This document shows positions 1-12,224 of a stretch of DNA of 64,000 nucleotides, piece by piece. The notes under the pieces were generated by a model. The model made no database searches. It saw only the letters and a list, made by a program, of their open reading frames with translations, and was not told where the DNA came from. A program made the translations under genes and the position numbers. Position 1 is the first letter of the stretch. Each line of letters starts with the position of its first letter. Source of the stretch: Thereva unica (Eukaryota; Arthropoda; Insecta; Diptera; Therevidae); the NCBI GenBank assembly GCA_949987705.1, contig OX465281.1, positions 179,442,516-179,506,515 of the forward strand. Reading direction: 5' to 3'.

Positions 1-357
1 GGCAAGACTCGACTTGAGCTAGTACTGTATAGAGTTCCTCAAAGGTTAACGTTGTGTTTCCAAGAATTCTCCTTAGATGATATTTAGTCGATTTTACTCC
101 TGCCTTCCACAGGCCGCCGAAATGAGGAGAGGAGGGTAAATTAAAATGCCATGTAATGTCTTCACTAGCACAATATGTGGCTAACTCCTTTTCTATGTTT
201 CTGATATCAAGTAAAACGGCATTGGCGCCAATAAAGTTGGTACCACAATCTGTGTATACGTGTCCACAACGTCCTCTACGCGCGATAAAACGTTTAAAGG
301 CTGCTAAGAAGGCAGATGTAGTCAGATCGCTTACTACCTCTAAATGTATAGCTTTTA
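1..357 (-). pseudogene. BEL/Pao pol fragment: integrase catalytic core, cut by window edge
   Basis: The minus strand reads without a stop from about 357 down to position 1. It shows the BEL/Pao integrase core: a KAIHLEVVSDL block, an RRGRCGHVYTDCGTNFIGAN block carrying the second catalytic Asp, and a PHFGGLWKAGVKS block, the usual site of the catalytic Glu region (here Lys follows Trp where the other copies in the window have Glu). It aligns by eye with the same region at about 59700-60010. The upstream half of the gene is missing because a foldback element begins at 358. The likely upstream half is the fragment at 9868-11745, which ends just before this part of the integrase. Family assignment is secure; that the two pieces were one gene is inference. 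Confidence 0.85.
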
Positions 358-1534
358 AAAACCCAAAAACAAAAATTGTAAAGGGTTCGGCGATTGTTTG
401 CCGAAAAAATGAAAACTGGAAACACTGAACTGAAAAAACCAAAAATTTAAAGTAATGAACTTTATTGAATTCCATTTATTTAATATTAAAAACGAAAAAT
501 GTTAAACGAATATCTTAAATATAATGTCTTGCAAAGAACTAATATGAGAGCACGACAATTGGAAATTTGTTAAATATCTAATCTAAAAAAGGATTGATAT
601 AAGAACACGGCGATCTGAAATTCGTAAGATGTCTCATCTAAACGAATACTGATAAAAAATCCCATCTGAAAAATCATTGATATGAAAACATAGCGACCTA
701 CAATTCGTTGAATATGCAATCTAATAAAGAACTGATATAAGAACACGGTGATTTTAAATTCGTTAAATACATTATTAAACACTTTACTTCTCTAGCAGCA
801 CGAATCAACATGGTTGTGAGCATAACCAATAAAATCGCTGGGTATGCATATGTGGTGGGTTACGTGACTATTGCACGGAATGTGTAGAGACGTAGCCATA
901 GAAAATGTGTTAATAAATGATGTGAATAATTTGTTTCTCTAACACAAATTAGCAAATAAAATTTCTTATCGCTTAAGTAATGGCTTTGTCATACAACTTT
1001 ATTATAATATCAAACTTTTTACCACCCACCACATATGCATACCCAGCGATTTTATTGGTTATGCTCACAACCATGTTGATTCGTGCTGCTAGAGAAGTAA
1101 AGTGTTTAATAATGTATTTAACGAATTTAAAATCACCGTGTTCTTATTTCAGTTCTTTATTAGATTGCATATTCAACGAATTGTAGGTCGCTATGTTTTC
1201 ATATCAATGATTTTTCAGATGGGATTTTTTATCATTTTATCAGTATTCGTTTAGATGAGACATCTTACGAATTTCAGATCGCCGTGTTCTTATATCAATC
1301 CTTTTTTAGATTAGATATTTAACAAATTTCCAATTGCCGTGCTCTCATATTAGTTCTTTGCAAGACATTATATTTAAGATATTCGTTTAACATTTTTCGT
1401 TTTTAATATTAAATAAATGGAATTCAATAAAGTTCATTACTTTAAATTTTTGGTTTTTTCAGTTCAGTGTTTCCAGTTTTCATTTTTTCGGCAAACAATC
1501 GCCGAACCCTTTACAATTTTTGTTTTTGGGTTTT
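358..1534. mobile_element. Foldback-type element with ~510-bp inverted arms
   Basis: The left arm (about 358-866) is repeated as its reverse complement on the right (about 1022-1534), leaving a spacer of roughly 155 bases. The tips read AAAACCCAAAAAC and GTTTTTGGGTTTT. No transposase was seen; the short ORFs inside are mirror images of the arms. It sits directly against the truncated BEL integrase on its left. I could not recognise a target-site duplication. It could form a very long hairpin if transcribed through. Confidence 0.8.
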
Positions 1535-1767
1535 ATATCATTAGGTTTTTGGTTTCGAGATACGTCATTAAGAAAAAATTGTTTTTTCATAGCTAGGACA
1601 GAAAAGCTGTTGGTAACAAACAAATGTCCCCACACTTTTCTGCCCGCTCAATGAAAAATATCGTTCTGCACTTAGGGGAAAAGCGTTTTAACTTAATTTA
1701 ATATACAGTAGCAGAGTTTGAAAAAGTGAATTGGTGTGCCTTTATTGCGGGGGATCCATTTTTTCTT
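1535..1767. other. Unassigned DNA before the 128-bp array
   Basis: No coding frame or recognisable element. It joins the right tip of the foldback element to the first satellite monomer and may be the 5' flank of a satellite-bearing element. Confidence 0.4.
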
Positions 1768-3206
1768 TTGAGCCCTCTTCAGACGGCCGCCATGGATCTA
1801 TAGGTTAGTATTCTTCATTGGTAAATGTATTCAACTTATCATACCCTTTCATTTGATACCCATGTCGAGGTGGTTGTGAAGAAAGTGGTAATCAGCCCTC
1901 TTGAGACGGCCGCCATGGATCTAAAGGTATATTTAGTATACTACATTGGTTATTGTATTCTACTTATCATACCCTTTCATTTGATACCCATGTCAAGGTG
2001 GTTGTGAAGAAAGTGGTAATCCGCCCTCTTGAGACGGCCGCCATGGATGTAAAGGTATATTTAGTATACTGCATTGCTTATTGTATTCCACTTATCATAC
2101 CCTTTCATTTGATACCCATGTCGAGGTGGTTGTGAAGAAAGTGGTAATCCGCCCTCTTGAGACGGCCGCCATGGATCTAAAGGTATATTTAGTATACTAC
2201 ATTGGTTATTGTATTCTACTTATCATACCCTTTCATTTGATACCCATGTCAAGGTGGCTGTGAAGAAAGTGGTAATCCGCCCTCTTGACACGGCCGCCAT
2301 GGATGTAAAGGTATATTTAGTATACTGCATCGCTTATTGTATTCCACTTATCATACCCTTTCATTTGATACCCATGTCGAGATGGTTGTGAAGAAAGTGG
2401 TAATCCGCCCTCTTGAGATGGCCGCCATGGATCTAAAGGTATATTTAGTATACTGCATTGCTTATTGTATTCTACTTATCATACCCATTCATTTGATACC
2501 CATATCGAGGTGGTTGTGAAGAAAGTGGTAATTCGCCCTCTTGAGACGGCCGCCATGGATCTTAAGGTATATTTAGTATACTGCATTGGTTATTGAATTC
2601 TACTTATCATACCCTTTCATTTGATACCCATGTCGAGGTGGTTGTGAAGAAAGTGGTAATCCGCCCTCTTGAGACGGCCGCCATGGATCTAAAGGTATAT
2701 TTAGTATACTACATTGGTTATTATATTCTACTTAACATACCCTTTCATTTGATACCCATGTCAAGGTGGTTGTGAAGAAAGTGGTAATCCGCCCTCTTGA
2801 GACGGCCGCCATGGATGTAAAGGTATATTTAGTATACTGCATTGCTTATTGTATTCCACTTATCATACCCTTTCATTTGATACCCATGTCGAGATGGTTG
2901 TGAAGAAAGTGGTAATCCGCCCTCTTGAGATGGCCGCCATGGATCTAAAGATATATTTAGTATACTACATTGCCTATTGTATTCTACTTATCATACCCTT
3001 TCATTTGATACCCATATCGAGGTGGTTGTGAAGAAAGTGGTAATCCGCCCTCTTGAGACGGCTGCCATGGATCTAAAGGTATATTTAGTATACTAAATTG
3101 CCTATTGTATTTTACCTATCATAACTATCATACCCTTTCATTTGATACCCATGTCGAGGTGGTTGTGAAGAAAGTGGTAATCCGCCCTCTTGAGACGGCC
3201 GCCATG
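1768..3206. repeat. 128-bp tandem satellite array, about 11 copies
   Basis: Monomers recur every 128 bases. Each contains GACGGCCGCCATGGAT, GTATATTTAGTATACT, CTTTCATTTGATACCCAT and GGTTGTGAAGAAAGTGGTAAT. Two monomer types partly alternate (GATCTAAAG...CATTGGTTATTG and GATGTAAAG...CATTGCTTATTGTATTCCAC), so a 256-bp dimer is visible in places. The monomer is related to the ~125-bp satellite of the Helentron-like elements to the right. The 60-residue ORFs in each unit are by-products of the repeat: 128 is not a multiple of three and they do not join. Confidence 0.95.
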
Positions 3207-3500
3207 GATTTTTATATATATAGATAAAGAGGTGTCTAATGCTAAAGTACAATTTTCAAAGGGGTCTTCGCCAGTGACACAATATTTCAATTTATTTTTT
3301 AAATTTTGGTTGCTACAAATTAAACTGAAAAACGAAATGTGCGCCTACAGCGCCACCAGTGGGGAATTTTTTCAGTTTTTTTTCCTAAACCTTCACATAG
3401 CAATTACGAAAAAAACCTACAAATAAAGTACACAATTTGGTCCAGCCGTTTTCAAGTTTTAAGCATCCGAACACAAATCACGTTCCATTTTTATATATAG
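3207..3500. other. Repeat-like spacer between satellite blocks
   Basis: This stretch begins and ends with similar A/T-rich motifs (TTTTTATATATATAGATA and TTTTTATATATAGACTAGC). Its end (GGTCCAGCCGTTTTCAAGTTTTAAGC) resembles the 3' ends of short dispersed insect elements. No protein homology was seen. Confidence 0.35.
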
Positions 3501-5188
3501 ACTAGCAAAAACCCGCGTGCGTTGCAATGCCTTTCAATAAAATAAGATTATGGGGACACAGTCTGCGATAGGAAAAAGCTATAGTGAAAAAAGAACAAAT
3601 CTGGGAAAATTGATTTTGGGAGACGACCGCAATGGACCAAATGATATATTGAGTATACTATATTGCTTATGGTGTTCTACTTATTATACTCTCTCATTTG
3701 ATACCCATCTCGAAGGGGTTGTGAAGAAAATGGTAATCCGCCCTCTTGAGATGACCGCCATGTACTAAACGATATATTGAGTATACTATATTGCTTATTG
3801 TGTTCTACTTATCATACTCTTTCATTTGATACCCATGTCGTAGGGGTTGTGAAGAAAATGGTAATCCGCCTTCTCGAGATGGCCGCTATGGACCAAACGA
3901 TATATTGAGTATACTATATTGCTTATATTGTTCTACTTATCATACTCTTTCATTTGATACCCATCTAGAAGGGGTTGTGAAGAAAATGGTAAACCGCCCT
4001 CTTGAGATAGCCGCCATGAATCTAAAGACATAGTCTATGGCATTCTTCTTATAATGCCCTTTCATTTGATACCAATGTCGAGGGGGTAGTGAAGAAAATG
4101 ATCATCCTCCCTCTTGAGATGACCGCCATGGACCAAACGATATATTGAGTATACTATATTGCTTATGGTGTTCTACTTATCATACCCTTTCATTTGAAAT
4201 CCATATCGAGGGGTGTGAAGATAATGGTAATCCAACCTCTGGAGATGGCCGCTATGGACCAAACGATATATTGAGTATACTATATTGCTTATGGTGTTCT
4301 ACTTTTCATAGCCTTTCATTTGATACCCATGTCTCGGGTGTTGTGATGAAAATGGTAATCCGCCCTCTTGAGATAGCCGTCATGAATCTAAAGACATAGT
4401 CTATGGCATTCTTCTTATAATGCCCTTTCATTTGATACCAATGTCGAGGGGGTAGTGAAGAAAATGATCATCCTCTCTCTTGAGATGACCGCCATGGACC
4501 AAATGATATATTGAGTATACTATATTGCCTATGGTGTTCTACTTATCATACTCTTTCATTTGATACCCATGTCGAAGGGGTTGTGAAGAAAATATTAATC
4601 CGCCCTCTTGAGAGGATCGCTATGGACCAAACGATATATTGAGTATACTATATTGCATATGGTGTTCTACTTATCATACTCTCTCATTTGATACCCATCT
4701 CGAAGGGGTTGTGAAGAAAATGGTAATCCGCCCGGTTGAGATGATCGCCATGGACCAAACGATATATTGAGTATACTATATTGCCTATGGTGTTCTACTT
4801 ATCATACTCTTTCATTTGATATCCATGTCGAAGGTGTTGTGAAGAAAATGGTAATCCACATTCTTGAGGTGGCCGCTATGGACATTTTCTCTCTTGAGAT
4901 GACTGCCTGGACCAAACGATATATTGAGTATACTATATTGCTTTTGGTGTTCTACTTACCATACCCTTTCATTTGATATCCATGTCGAGGGGTTGTAAAG
5001 AAAATGGTAATCCGACCTCTTGAGATGGCTGCTATGGACCAAACGCCTGCTTTTCTGTTTAAATTTTTTTGCTATAAACCTCACGGAGCCCGAGACCTTT
5101 CCAACGAATGCAAAACCGTGGAAATCGGATCGTGCGTTCTGGAATTATAGCGTCAGAAAGGAAAACCCGACTTATTTTTATATTATAG
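3501..5188 (+). mobile_element. Helentron-like non-autonomous element, copy A, with internal satellite
   Basis: The 5' end is ACTAGCAAAAACCCGCGTGC followed by GTTGCAATGCC. The same start is found at 5305 and, inverted, ending at 45590. The body is a ~125-bp tandem satellite (about 3620-5045) with monomers containing GGACCAAACGATATATTGAGTATACTATATTGC (shown here in parts) and CATTTGATACCC. The 3' end (CCTCACGGAGCCCGAGACC...TATTATAG) is shared with copies B and C. Short palindromic 5' termini, internal tandem repeats and lack of a transposase fit DINE-1/Helentron-type rolling-circle elements; this class assignment is from general knowledge, not a search. Here the 3' part reads GCTATAAACCTC uninterrupted and serves as an empty site for the foldback inserted in copy B. 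Confidence 0.65.
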
Positions 5189-5304
5189 ATTTCCCGCGAG
5201 GGGGTGGCCAATAGGGGCGGAAGGGGGTGGCTTTTCAAATTTTTCAGCGACCCCGAAAACCTATAAATTGACATGCATCTTGATTATGTTGAATAATATA
5301 CGCT

Positions 5305-8300
5305 ACTAGCAAAAACCCGCGTGCGTTGCAACGCCTTTCAATAAAATAAGATTATGGGGACATAGTCTGCGATAGGAAAAAGCTATAGTGAAAAAGAACA
5401 AATCTGGGAAAATTGATTTTGGGAGATGACCGCCATGGACCAAATGATATATTGAGTATACTATATGGCCTATGGTGTTCTACTTATTATACTCTCTCAT
5501 TTGATACCCATTTCGAAGGGGTTGTGAAGAAAATGGTAATCCGCCTTCTCGAGATGGCCGCTATGGACCAAACGATATATTGAGTATACTATATTGCTTA
5601 TATTGTTCTACTTATCATACTCTTTCATTTGATACCCACCTAGAAGGGGTTGTGAAGAAAATGGTAAACCGCCCTCTTGAGATAGCCGCCATGAATCTAA
5701 AGACATAGTCTATGGCATTCTTCTTATAATACCCTTTCATTTGATACCAATGTCGAGGGGGTAGTGAAGAAAATGATCATCCTCCCTCTTGAGATGACCG
5801 CCATGGACCAAACGATATATTGAGTATACTATATTGCTTATGGTGTTCTACTTATTATACTCTCTCATTTGATACCCATCTCGAAGGGGTTGTGAAGAAA
5901 ATGGTAATCCTCCCTCTTGAGATGACCGCCATGTACCAAACGATATATTGAGTATACTATATTGCTTATGGTGTTCTACTTATCATACTCTTTCATTTGA
6001 TACCCATGTCGTAGGGGTTGTGAAGAAAATGGTAATCCGCCTTCTCGAGATGGCCGCTATGGACCAAACGATATATTGAGTATACTATATTGCTTATATT
6101 GTTCTACTTATCATACTCTTTCATTTGATACCCATCTAGAAGGGGTTGTGAAGAAAATGGTAAACCGCCCTCTTGAGATAGCCGCCATGAATCTAAGGAC
6201 ATAGTCTATGGCATTCTTCTTATAATGCCCTTTCATTTGATACCAATGTCGAGGGGGTAGTGAAGAAAATGATCATCCTCCCTCTTGAGATGACCGCCAT
6301 GGACCAAACGATATATTGAGTATACTATATTGCTTATGGTGTTCTACTTATCATACCCTTTCATTTGAAATCCATATCGAGGGGTATGAAGATAATGGTA
6401 ATCCAACTTCTGGAGATGGCCGCTATGGACCAAACGATATATTGAGTATACTATATTGCTTATGGTGTTCTACTTTTCATAGCCTTTTATTTGATAACCA
6501 TGTCTCGGGTGTTGTGAAGAAAGTGGTAATCCGCCTAAATCTAAAGACATAGTCTATGGCATTCTTCTTATAATGCCCTTTCATTTGATACCAATGTCGA
6601 GGGGGTAGTGAAGAAAATGATCATCCTCCCTCTTGAGATGACCGCCATGGACCAAATGATATATTGAGTATACTATATTGCCTATGGTGTTCTACTTATC
6701 ATACTCTTTCATTTGATACCAATGTCGAGGGGGTAGTGAAGAAAATGATCATCCTCCCTCTTGAGATGATCGCCATGGACCAAACGATATATTGAGTATA
6801 CTATATTGCTTATGGTGTTCTACTTATTATACTCTCTCATTTGATACCCATCTCGAAGGGGTTGTGAAGAAAATGGTAATCCGCCCTCTTGAGATGACCG
6901 CCATGTACCAAACGATATATTGAGTATACTATATTGCTTATGGTGTTCTACTTATCATACTCTTTCATTTGATACCCATGTCGTAGGGGTTGTGAAGAAA
7001 ATGGTAATCCGCCTTCTCGAGATGGCCGCTATGGACCAAACGATATATTGAGTATACTATATTGCTTATATTGTTCTACTTATCATACTCTCTCATTTGA
7101 TACCCATCTAGAAGGGGTTATGAAGAAAATGGTAAACCGCCCTCTTGAGATAGCCGCCATGAATCTAAAGACATAGTCTATGGCATTCTTCTTATAATGC
7201 CCTTTCATTTGATACCAATGTCGAGGGGGTAGTGAAGAAAATGATCATCCTCCCTCTTGAGATGACCGCCATGGACCAAACGATATATTGAGTATACTAT
7301 ATTGCTTATGGTGTTCTACTTATCATACCCTTTCATTTGAAATCCATATCGAGGGGTGTGAAGATAATGGTAATCCAACCTCTGGAGATGGCCGCTATGG
7401 ACCAAACGATATATTGAGTATACTATATTGCTTGTGGTGTTCTACTTTTCATAGCCTTTCATTTGATAACCATGTCTCGGGTGTTGTGAAGAAAATGGTA
7501 ATCCGCCCTCTTGAGATAGCCGCCATGAATCTAAAGACATAGTCTATGGCATTCTTCTTATAATGCCCTTTCATTTGATACCAATGTCAAGGGGGTAGTG
7601 AAGAAAATGATCATCCTCCCTCTTGAGATGACCGCCATGGACCAAATGATATATTGAGTATACTATATTGCCTATGGTGTTCTACTTATCATACTCTTTC
7701 ATTTGATACCCATGTCGAAGGGGTTGTGAAGAAAATATTAATCCGCCCTCTTGAGAGGGCCGCTATGGACCAAACGATATATTGAGTATACTATATTGCA
7801 TATGGTGTTCTACTTATCATACTCTCTCATTTGATACCCATCTCGAAGGGGTTGTGAAGAAAATGGTAATCCGCATTCTTGAGGTGGCCGCTATGGACCA
7901 AGCGACATATTGAGTATACTATATTGCTTATATTGTTCTATTTATCATACTCTTTCATTGAATACCCATTTCGAAGGGGTTGTGAAGAAAATGGTCATTT
8001 TCTCTCTTGAGATGACTGCCTGGACCAAACGATATATTGAGTATACTATATTGCTTTTGGTGTTCTACTTACCATACCCTTTCATTTGATATCCATGTCG
8101 AGGGGTTGTAAAGAAAATGGTAATCCGCCCTCTTGAGATGGCTGCTATGGACCAAACGCCTGCTTTTCTTTTTAAATTTTTTTGCTATAATAGTTCAGTC
8201 AATCTGGCGAAAAAAAAGGCGTCTGCTTGCAAAATCAAACAATTGGATGAAATTTGGTGGAGTAGGTAGGAAGTGATGTTAGAAAGTGACCTTGCTGAAG

Positions 8301-9809
8301 GCCGCCTGATACTCGTGTGCGTTTTTGAAAAAACTCAAAAAAACTTCAAAAAATATTTTGAAATGGATTTATCTCGAAAACTAAGGATCTTACAAACAAA
8401 TGTTTCAAATAAAAAATGTAGAGGACATCGTTATCTACATTTTTTGTCATTGGTGCAACATTGTACAACAAAAAGTGTGCGCAGTAGGTGGCGCTAAAGT
8501 GCTCAAAAAAGGGTTTTTCACCCTTTTCACCCTTAAATTTTATTTTTTCAGCTACAATCCAAATGGGAAAATTGTTCCTTTCAAAATTACGAACAACTTT
8601 TATTTAAACATTTTTTTCATACGACTTACCGTTTCAGAGCAGCAGCTTGATGAAGTATGGAAATCCCAATATTACGCTTGCACAAAGTATAAAGACAAGC
8701 AAAGTGCATATAAAAGATGTCATTTTTGTTTAACTTTGAATGTAACAATTAATAATGTTTATAACAAATAATTTTTTTAATAATTATCAAAATTAGAAAT
8801 GTATAATCCGTATTTTTTATACTTTTATATGAAATATTCAAAGTAGTTGAATCTTTTGTGAAATTATTATTTTTTACAAAGAAAGTATAGTATAAAATAA
8901 TGCATTGAAAATTTTACAGTTACAAATTGCCATCAAGTCTTTGAGAAATTTGGATTAGGTCGACAAAATAATCTAATGGAGGTCCACAATTGTATTGGTA
9001 AATAAGCTTACATTTCTTTTATAATGTACATGTATTCATTTTATGTGACAATATACAAACACCTATGCTATTCTAGGAACAAGTGTTAACTCTCTGCTGT
9101 TGCTGCTGCAAGCGTCATCTATCTAACCTCAAATTGTGTCAGCAAATAGAAAACATGGAATGGTACAACTATTTCACTCTTTTATATGCACTTTGCTTGT
9201 CTTTATACTTTGTGCAAGCGTAATATTGGGATTTCCATACTTCATCAAGCTGCTGCTCTGAAACGGTAAGTCGTATGAAAAAAATGTTTAAATAAAAGTT
9301 GTTCGTAATTTTGAAAGGAACAATTTTCCCATTTGGATTGTAGCTGAAAAAATAAAATTTAAGGGTGAAAAGGGTGAAAAACCCTTTTTTGAGCACTTTA
9401 GCGCCACCTACTGCGCACACTTTTTGTTGTACAATGTTGCACCAATGACAAAAAATGTAGATAACGATGTCCTCTACATTTTTTATTTGAAACATTTGTT
9501 TGTAAGATCCTTAGTTTTCGAGATAAATCCATTTCAAAATATTTTTTGAAGTTTTTTTGAGTTTTTTCAAAAACGCACACGAGTATCAGGCGGCCTTCAG
9601 CAAGGTCACTTTCTAACATCACTTCCTACCTACTCCACCAAGTTTCATCCAATTGTTTGATTTTGCAAGATCCATTTGCCAGATTGACTGAACTATAAAC
9701 CTCACGGAGCCCGAGACCTTTCCAACGAATGCAAAACCGTGGAAATCGGATCGTGCGTTCTGGAATTATAGCGTCAGAAAGGAAAACCCGACTTATTTTT
9801 ATATTATAG
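5305..9809 (+). mobile_element. Helentron-like element, copy B, with internal satellite and a foldback insertion
   Basis: It has the same 5' start (ACTAGCAAAAACCCGCGTGC) and the same 3' end (…TATTATAG near 9809) as copy A, and lies head-to-tail with it, about 115 bases on. The satellite fills about 5415-8160. Blocks of several monomers are themselves repeated about 972 bases apart (compare 6316 with 7288), giving a higher-order repeat. A short monomer variant containing CTAAAGACATAGTCTATGGC recurs once per block. The element is interrupted by the foldback at 8191-9695. No Rep/helicase ORF lies in this copy. Confidence 0.65.
8191..9695. mobile_element. Foldback DNA transposon, ~520-bp inverted arms, TAA target duplication
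   Basis: The left arm (8191-8717) and right arm (about 9179-9695) are nearly perfect reverse complements, with tips TAGTTCAGTCAATCTGGC and GCCAGATTGACTGAACTA. The flanks read GCTATAA before and TAAACCTC after. The uninterrupted site is present at about 5070 (GCTATAAACCTC), so the insertion duplicated TAA (8188-8190 and 9696-9698). A 3-bp TWA duplication is typical of PIF/Harbinger elements, but no transposase is present, so the superfamily is tentative. The ~460-bp spacer (8718-9178) is AT-rich and unassigned. Confidence 0.85.
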
Positions 9810-9867
9810 ATTTCACGCGAGGGGTGGTCAAAAGGGTGGAAGGGGGTGGCTTTTCTAATTTTTAATA

Positions 9868-11745
9868 TCAAATTCGAAATGGTCTCGTGCATGTTACTCT
9901 CGGAGCTGGTAGATCCCCCATTAGTTGCGTGACGGTTTGAGCCTTGTGTTTATAGCATCTGATACACCGATGAATAACTTGTTTAATTATTTTTCTCGCA
10001 TTTACTATCCAATATTTTTTTCTTAAAATGTTTAGCATCAATTGGATTCCTCCATGGGCGGTATACTCATGATAATGGTTTATTAATAATGTGGTGAATT
10101 TGCTGTCTTTCGGTATTATGATAGGATGACATTCGTTATACGGTAGATTGGAGTTGCTCAGACGACCTTTCACTCTTAGCAGTTCATACTCATCAAGGAA
10201 GGGATTTAAACTTATTATGGAATTTTTCGAATCTATTAACTTATTGTTTTTTAAGGTTATAAATTTCCTTTTCATAAACTAAATTTTGTGAAAATTTAAT
10301 CCAATAGTTTAATGCTTTACTGCGTTCACTTGTTGTTATCCATTTTGGTTGTGATTTGTCACCTTGTGATCGTTTGATGAATCGGAATACGTATGACGTG
10401 ATATTGACTAGACGATTAAGCGAAGAACATCTTTCAATAAGAGTAGTTAGGTGTGATAAATTGTCTTCTTTCTTCTCTCTCTCGATGTGAAATGTTTGAA
10501 TACATTTTCGTGACTCTAGGTTTGTATCGTCGATTAATTGTTGGGTGGGCCATCTAGTTTCATGTTGCTGCAGCCATTGAGGCCCTTGCCACCAGAGTAC
10601 ACAATTAGAGATGTCAGTTGCTGTTGATCCACGTGAAGCGATGTCTGCAGGATTATCTGCGGATGAGACGTGATACCATGGTGCATTTCCTATGTTTGTT
10701 AATATTTCACTTGTTCTATTCGCAATAAAAGTGGTCCAGGTCGCAGGATGTTTTTTCAACCAAGCTAACACTATAGTAGAATCTGTCCACATGATGAGCT
10801 CACAGTTAATTTGTAGAATCTCCTTTAGTGACTTTGTTAATCTGGAAACTAAAACAGAACCACACAGCTCTAAACGTGGAATAGAAACAGGTTTTAGGGG
10901 TGCTACTTTAGTTTTCGACATCAGAAGGTGTGTTTGAACGTCGTTATTGTCATGGACAATTCTAAGGTATGCTACAGCAGCATATGCTCGTTGAGATGCG
11001 TCACTAAAACAATGTAATTGACATTGTTTGATTCCTTTTTGCATGCCTATCCATCTAGGTATCCGTAATTTTTGTAAGATACTGTCTTCTGATTTGAACG
11101 ACATCCATTGGGCTTGTATATTTTCAGGAAGCGGCTGATCCCACTCTAGACCAAGCAGCCACACTGACTGCATAATTAACTTAGCTCTTATTACCAGCGG
11201 AGAAATCCATCCAAGTGGATCGAACAGTTTCGCAATTTCAGATAATAATTCCCTTTTATTCTTGACGCTGCTAGCATCTGTGAGTTTTATTCTATATCCA
11301 AAGGTGTATTTATACGGATACCATACCAATCCTAATGATTTCACTACATTGTCTGGATTAATATCGATTGAGGATTGCATTTCTATGTCTTCTGGCGGTA
11401 TACCATGTAGAATTTTGTCATCATTAGCCACCCATTTACTTAGTTTGAATCCACCTCCAGAGGTCACTTGGCGTGTCTCCTTTTGTTTTAAAATAGCTTC
11501 TTCAAGTTCATCTGCGCCAGAGAGGAGATCATCTGCGTAAAAATCATTTAATATAGACTTACATGCAATAGGATACTTCTTGTTTTCATCGTGAGCTAAT
11601 TGAATGAAGGTTCGTATGGCTAGATATGGTGCACAAGTTACCCCAAAGGTAACTGTGTTAAGGCAATATTCTTTCACGGGTTCAGTTGGCGTATTTCTCC
11701 ATAGGATCCTTTGGTATGTTGTGTCCTCGTCGTGTATCTTTATTT
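9868..11745 (-). pseudogene. BEL/Pao pol fragment: RT C-terminal half, RNase H and integrase zinc-binding domain
   Basis: Read from 11745 downward, this begins inside the reverse transcriptase (YQRILWR block), passes the catalytic FYADD motif (about 11530), the RNase H region (WTDSTIVLAWLKKHPATW, NPADIASRG) and the integrase HHCC domain ([16 protein letters not shown]), and stops at CTRPF near 9876, where Helentron copy B flanking sequence begins. A frameshift near 10250-10275 separates RNase H from integrase. The upstream RT, protease and gag are missing; the sequence above 11745 is a different dispersed repeat. The fragment at 1-357 carries the next part of the integrase on the same strand and is probably the continuation, with about 45 residues unaccounted for. 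Non-functional. Confidence 0.9.
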
Positions 11746-11757
11746 GTCAATACATTT

Positions 11758-11945
11758 TTAGCTTTTTCAAAAAAAAGCTTATACAGAGGCTCTGTCCGTC
11801 TGTCCGTCTGAAGCCTACTTTCATCTCTGAAAGTACTGCAGCTACAGACTTGGGAAATATCTCAAAATGTATCTCTTGGTCAAAAGACCAAAAACTGAGA
11901 AAATGGTCTGGAAATTTCAACCAGAAGTATATTTAACAACAAAAA
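11758..11945 (+). repeat. Dispersed repeat, copy 1 (GCTTTTTCAAAAAAAAGC start)
   Basis: About 190 bases beginning at the palindrome AGCTTTTTCAAAAAAAAGCT, followed by CTCTGTCCGTCTGTCCGTCT. It is repeated almost exactly at 54012-54205. Both copies are followed within a few hundred bases by a similar tRNA-like unit. Probably a short non-autonomous element; class unknown. Confidence 0.7.
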
Positions 11946-11966
11946 AGAGATTTCTACTAAAGTCCA

Positions 11967-12036
11967 TATATCGGTAGCCTAGAGGTAAGGCGCTATAGTC
12001 CTATCCCAGGAGAACCAAGTTCAATCCTCGGCCGCA
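11967..12036 (+). repeat. tRNA-like unit 1 (probable SINE head)
   Basis: It has a Pol III A-box-like segment (TAGCCTAGAGGTAAGGCG) and a B-box-like segment (AGTTCAATCCT, about 12018-12028) at tRNA spacing. It is followed within about 25 bases by a run of eight T, which would terminate Pol III. A full tRNA cloverleaf was not convincing, so I call it a tRNA-derived repeat rather than a tRNA gene. Confidence 0.5.
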
Positions 12037-12224
12037 AAATGGTGTAATACAATTTTTTTTACTTCGGTGTAACATGTTTTGATTCTATTTCTCACTAAAT
12101 TATATTATTTAATAATGAGACTCAGGAGAACATAAACATTTACTTAATTAAAAGTGCAAAAATATCATTTTCTTGATAACATTTCATAGGCACCGAACAA
12201 ATTACTTTATTGTTGTAAATCTGG

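Noticed and set aside
1825..3031. Series of 60-codon ORFs, one per satellite monomer
   Set aside because: They are produced by the 128-bp repeat itself, do not stay in frame across monomers, and have no protein family resemblance.
4145..7542. Repeated 78-84-codon ORFs starting MSILYCLWCSTYH
   Set aside because: Satellite translation products inside Helentron-like copies.
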